The position numbers and the translations under genes are program-made. 64,000 nt of DNA, from contig OX485806.1 of the NCBI GenBank assembly GCA_950295325.1, positions 45,627,169-45,691,168 of the forward strand, read 5' to 3'. The notes below the pieces were generated by a model, which did not search any database, was not told where the DNA came from, and saw only the letters and a list, made by a program, of their open reading frames with translations. Origin of the DNA: Polytrichum commune. Lineage: Eukaryota > Streptophyta > Polytrichopsida > Polytrichales > Polytrichaceae. This document shows, piece after piece, positions 59,775 through 64,000 of this stretch. Each line of letters starts with the position of its first letter. The first letter of the stretch is position 1.

Positions 59775-60652
59775 TTTAAATATCGCCTTCAGTAGTCCGT
59801 AGTCCTCTCTGATCATCTAACCCAACAGCAGAAGACAGTTGATGCGTCCGTCTTCTTTGAATGCAACAATTCCCAATGGTGAGGGAATTAATGGGCATGA
59901 CACTCACTAGATGTATTATATCGACTACATAACATTTGTAGGTTCTACTTGATAGCACACGAGATCCATATTTGTGCATAGCATGTACGATTATACATGT
60001 GAAATACATCGACAATACATAAGGTATATATATATATATATTTGCATGTATTGTGAGGGGCAGTGTATGCTTGAATAGAAACAGACGCGTGTACTACTGT
60101 AATAGTTTTTGGAAAAAATTCAAGAAATAATTTTGTATTTTACAGTTGTATTTAAAACCCTAAACCGTAAATCGCATATGAGAATGTGAATGGTTGTAGG
60201 ATTTCCACGTGCACAGAAGCATGATACTATAATTGGGTGTGTCGATACATGTCCACTTGTAACCGGGAGAGTGGTTCACTATGAAGTTTCCACGAAAGCC
60301 ACGGAATATAAACTCACAGTTCACCCTCAAATCGTGGAGCTTTTAGAAAATTATCTAATGGGATAGTTGCAATTTTATCCAATCTACCAACATTCCAGGA
60401 AATTTAGTATATGTTTTACCCAATTAAAAAATAAGGATTTACATAGATGTAAATACTGACATGGCTGGGAAGATCCAGCGTGGTGTTGAGGAACGGCAAC
60501 AGTGTATCTAACGTGTATCTCTATCCGATATGACAGTGGAACTGACAGAAAGCTGTCAACTAAGTGACCGAATCAAGGTCTCTTAATTGATGAAACAGTT
60601 GACAGTGGTTTGTCAAGTTTCTGTCAATTAAGACACCCATTTCCTTGTAGTG
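59775..60652. other. Right arm of the CACTA element
   Basis: Non-coding. Subterminal sequence near 60540-60640 repeats GACAG(A/T)..CTGTCAA-type motifs in both orientations (CTGACAGAAAGCTGTCAACT, GACAGTGGTTTGTCAAG), likely binding sites for element proteins. A (TA)n run is at 60027-60043. Confidence 0.55.
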
Positions 60653-60655
60653 ATA

Positions 60656-61834
60656 AGTTAGAATAATCAAGATAATTCCACACAGGTGCACCATCGATAA
60701 TCAACTTGGCTTATTATAGAAAAATAGCAAAGGAAATTATACAAATCCTTGACAAAAAGGGAGGAATTTGTACTGAAGAAGTCACATAGTTTCCAGAATT
60801 AGGTTGATCCTTGCGTTGTTTCCAAACATGTGAAAAAAAAGTTGGACTACACATCTCGTAGATGTAGCACGCACTAGTCCAAAATGTTGAATAGATTCCA
60901 GATGAACACTATCTAGATTAGGTTGGTTTCACCACATACATTCACTGTTTAAGAAAACCTTTATCAAAAGTATAGATAAGATATGAAGCATATAATTAGA
61001 GGTCCACATCAAAAATCAGAGCAAGAACGAATATGAATGAAGTGATATTATTATGCCATTGATTATTCAGGTTAATCCAAATTTTTGTCAAAGCACTCTA
61101 AGGCTTCAAAATCCATGAGCCTCATTTCAAGCTTCAGGCTCCAAAACTTGCATTTGCATGTTCTAATTTCTTAGGTTTGACTACTTTAAAAACATATTTG
61201 AGTGCCTTCAGAATTAGTTCCACATGTTGAGAGTGTGACATGATTACCTGAATGAAAGTAAAGTAGCCTTATTATGTTTTCAACACATAATCCCTTATTT
61301 CGTGACTTCACCAAATAGGTCTTCATAATGCATTCAGGAAATTCTGAACTTTCCATTCCCCCTCACCTTCAAATGGGATGTATCTATGTAATTATTGTGT
61401 AAACAACACTAAAAAATATCAGTAATCATGTAACAAAAGACTTAGAAAAAGGAGAGATAACCAGCCCAGAAATTAAATTTTTTTGCAAACTCCATTCAGG
61501 CTCTTTAGTGCTAAAACAGAGGAAAGAGCAATGATCAAAATCTGTACGAATCAACTGCAACAATAATTGAATGCTCCATATAAGAGTCAGCTTTCTTAAC
61601 AGACCTTTCATTCCAAAAGTTGAAGTGTGATCCTTCCTTGCTTTCAGTGTTTATGGGATTTAGATATGAGAAATGTTCCAAGAGTTTAAGCATTTGGATA
61701 AGAGCACCAAAGTTGTGAGGACTACACCTGATAGATCAACATTTTATAAGCATTGTTAGATGATGTGACAATGATCTGAAACTTGTCACTAAAGAACAAC
61801 GCAACAGATTCAAAATCAGAATTTGAGAGTCCAC
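60656..61834. other. Remaining part of the EDR2-like last intron
   Basis: No gene seen. Together with 45600-45621 this is the original intron, about 1.2 kb, before CACTA insertion. Confidence 0.55.
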
Positions 61835-62770
61835 CTGCAAGTAAGGGATCTTCCAAGAATGCAGATTACCTGCTCTCCAACAGCCGTCTTAACAATCCAT
61901 GGCCCTTCCGATATATTTGCAATGAGCTTTAGTTTTGAGTTCATGTACGTATCATCACCTTTCAAAAATCGATCCCACACAGATTCATCTTCAAATTTGT
62001 TGTACGTTACAAAATATGATACAACATTGAAGTGCTCCTTGCTAGGAACCTGCAAAGAAAAATTTAAGTTAAGTCAGGAGCAAGAGATAAGACCAATAGC
62101 ATAGCATTATTTCCCACTTGCTGATTATAAAACAAAAGTCCACGATTGAATCTCCAAGAAGTTCCCATTTATTTCTTGCACTGCTTGGTATACCACACAC
62201 ACAAGCAAAGACATTCTTGCGAGTCACACCATGCTCCTGAAAAAAACCTGCAACAACCTCAAGATTAAAAGTCTAAAGTGAATCCTTCCACTGCTCACAT
62301 TTTCTATAACCTCTGTCATCTCTTAAATTGTTTTTCCTGCTATAAAACAGAGCACCCTGATTTGGGTTCAGATTGAAATCAAGTGCTGAAGGTAAATTTC
62401 GCTCAATTGATAAATCTAGTGTGGGCAATTTTGGAAAATCTGACAAAGAATGAGATACATACCTGTAAATTGAAGGCCCAAACAAAGGGATCCCCTTTGC
62501 CAAGTGTGCTTGCTCGACCTAGAGCTGTCGTAACCCTGTGATTAGGATTCTCCAGAACGTTATCAATTCGAGATTATTTTTTCAACCAATCAAAGGCAAG
62601 CGGCTTCAAAAGACAATCATCTCTTGGAATCTTCACTTTATCAGCCAAGTAATGAGGGCCTCTTACTGTGAAGAAATCTCCCAGTAGCGATGACCATCCA
62701 GAAGTACTCTCGCCAACATCGGTGCAAATAATGAGCCTCCCTTCTTGAGCTGCTCTATCCATTCCTCTGC

Positions 62771-64000
62771 TTCCTCAAATTTACCTTGTATCGATGCCTC
62801 ATTCTCCATTACCTATTTGGATGTAAGCATATCCATGTTTTTTTCCAAGCTTGGCGAAAAATTTGTCCTCTCTCCATGAAAATATGTCATACTGAAGCAA
62901 GGGGAGGACGGCCGCACGGAGGTCTGCCATATTCATGTCCAAAACAACAATGGTTGTAAGAAAGGGGAGAGGAGTTACAACGGGGTCAATCCCAGGGGAC
63001 CCCGATGGAGATGGGAAACCCAAACAGTCCAGCATTCCCTCCACCCCCAAAGAAGCCTTGTACCTGTGTATGAGATCTTTCATGGTTTCCAATCGGCTCA
63101 GCAATTTGTGGTTCACAAATGCAAGCTGACGGCTGACAGCCGACAACCACAATCTCATGCTCAATCTTGTCACCCTCGGAGCCAGACATCACGAAAGGAG
63201 GACAACAACCAAGGGTTTGAAGAGGTTGTTTGGGTTTGTACACGAAGAACCCACAATTTCCTCCCACAAGCAGATTCTAATTTGACACACATACAACAAT
63301 GCAAGCATCGGCTGCACCTCACACAAAATAGTGGAATGGGGGTTCCCAACCTGCTAGTCCTCCAAAATATGGCGTCGAAACAAATTGCATAAGGGAGAAT
63401 TAGGTTTTTAGATCTAGGGTTTGGAGGAGAACAGGCCGGTGTGACTGTGCGAGTGACCATTGAGCACATGCCATGGTTCCAGTTCGGGCGGATGGAAAGA
63501 GAGAACACCCACAACCCAAGAATAACAAAACCCAAGAAATTGATCCAACCCACATGCTGGATTTTGCACTCAATAATAGTTGGAGTCGTTCTTGGACCTT
63601 TGTCACACGTTTGTTATGCTCATCCACGTAGGTGCTTGATTGTTGCACAGCAAAGCCATCTTGAACGCCCCCTCCCTCTTCCACACTCCCTTCCTCCTCT
63701 GTGTTCCCTCCTTCCTACGCGCTACCTCCACAGTCCCTGATGCACTTTATGTCCTCCTTTCCTTCCACAAACACTCGTTTGCGCTTTACCTCCCACTTCT
63801 CCGCCTCCTCTTGCCCCCGGTCGTTCAAGTTGGCCTCCCAATCCCCTATCCCCTGGTAGCAGTTGCTCCCTCCCACCTCTCTTCTTCCCTCATTTGCATG
63901 CCTCAATTCGCATTGCCCTTTCCCTTTGATGCATTGGAATACAGGTTGCAAGCATCCAGCGCCAAGAAACTCGACCTCTCTGCTCGCATGGACAAGTCCA
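62771..64000. other. Upstream flank of the EDR2-like exons, no clear gene
   Basis: Short exon-like pieces on the minus strand (for example MENEASIQ before a donor-like AAG|GTAAAT near 62790, and the frame 62799-63173) could be further exons, but I recognise no PH or START domain. The 63400-63960 region is open in several frames on both strands, so open frames alone are not evidence. Confidence 0.3.

Larger units (their letters stand above)
45622..60652. mobile_element. CACTA (En/Spm) DNA transposon, 15,031 bp
   Basis: The termini CACTATAAGGAAATGGGTGT and CACTACAAGGAAATGGGTGT are inverted and flanked by a perfect 3-bp ATA duplication, as expected for CACTA elements. Inside lie a truncated TNP2 transposase (minus), a Transposase_24/TnpA-like gene (plus), a nested CACTA derivative, and sequence of other origin at 51.2-56.1 kb. 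The TNP2 catalytic N-terminal part was not found, so the element is not autonomous now. It sits in the last intron of the EDR2-like gene. Confidence 0.88.
45257..62770 (-). pseudogene. EDR2-like DUF1336 gene, split by a 15-kb CACTA element
   Basis: Three exons of the C-terminal DUF1336 domain join in frame. About 62463-62770 holds WSSLLGDFFTVRGPHYLADK, VKIPRDDCLLKPLAFDW and, after TAA at 62574-62576, RIDNVLENPNHRV. Exon 61835-62049 holds VPSKEHFNVVSYFVTYNK, RFLKGDDTYMNSKLKLI and GPWIVKTAVG. Exon 45257-45599 holds NFLEADVDIGSSIVANAIV, GYVTSLTVDMAFLIEG and EELPERIQGTVRLKKLDLS, ending at a normal TGA. The last intron (45600-61834, 16,235 bp) contains the CACTA element and would otherwise be about 1.2 kb. 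The PH and START domains usual upstream are not visible. Family members are lipid-binding regulators of defence and cell death. The TAA is the only clear coding lesion; a frame change upstream of 62700 is possible. Confidence 0.75.

Noticed and set aside
63066..63951. Several frames of 80-125 codons on both strands.
   Set aside because: All overlap antisense to one another in a GC-richer stretch, with no recognisable domain or splice pattern.

Overview
The window looks like nuclear DNA from a plant with a large, transposon-rich genome. The evidence is spliced genes with GT..AG introns, plant-type CACTA, Mutator-like and LINE elements, and fragments of plant gene families (ABCG7-type transporter, EDR2-like DUF1336 protein, CPP1/CDF1 chaperone-like protein, guanylate-binding protein, malate dehydrogenase). 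The Mutator-like transposase reminded me of families I associate with non-seed plants, but I cannot fix the species. Coding density is low and almost every recognisable gene is broken or partial.

1-8366: three blocks of a ~107-bp minisatellite, exons of one unrecognised + strand gene, an F-box-like pseudogene with two TAG stops, and GTTGGGTG/CACCCAAC simple-sequence blocks.

8367-27744: this reads best as one very large Mutator-like element inserted in a GTTGGGT minisatellite. The ends are inverted (left GCTACGATGTGAGCGGTGAGCAGA, split here by one space as GCTACGATGTGAGC GGTGAGCAGA) and the same 10 bases, GGTGAGTGTA, flank both sides. It carries a decayed transposase pointing right (23477-27137: C/H zinc-binding domain, MULE-like core, SWIM finger) and, pointing left, a ten-exon gene (9128-15946) joining a ParB/sulfiredoxin-like DGNHR domain to a methyltransferase-like domain. 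Between and inside them lie about 9 kb of tandem satellite built from 64-bp protomers and carrying about 21 copies of a 14-bp palindrome, TGTCGGATCCGACA or one-base variants. Three 139-bp repeats with 20-28 bp perfect palindromes sit next to the left end. A ParB-like protein beside arrays of palindromes is the most intriguing part of the window.

27745-45600 and 61835-62770: a chain of gene pieces, all on the minus strand and still containing introns: EDR2-like DUF1336, CPP1-like, an unidentified exon, ABCG7-like, GBP-like, MDH-like and one more unidentified exon. This resembles multi-gene capture by a Helitron or Pack-type element. A 5.5-kb dead LINE (37204-42734, 15-bp target duplication) interrupts the chain.

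45622-60652: a 15.0-kb CACTA element with ATA target duplication sits in an intron of the EDR2-like gene, about 20 bases from its 3' splice site. It carries a truncated TNP2 gene (minus), a Transposase_24/TnpA-like gene (plus), a nested 1.24-kb CACTA derivative (TAT duplication) with a tRNA-like sequence, and a coiled-coil pseudogene of unknown origin.

61835-64000: the remaining EDR2-like exons and sequence in which I see no clear gene. Across the window most premature stops are TAG or TGA and can be explained by C-to-T change on one strand or the other, consistent with decay of methylated repeats.
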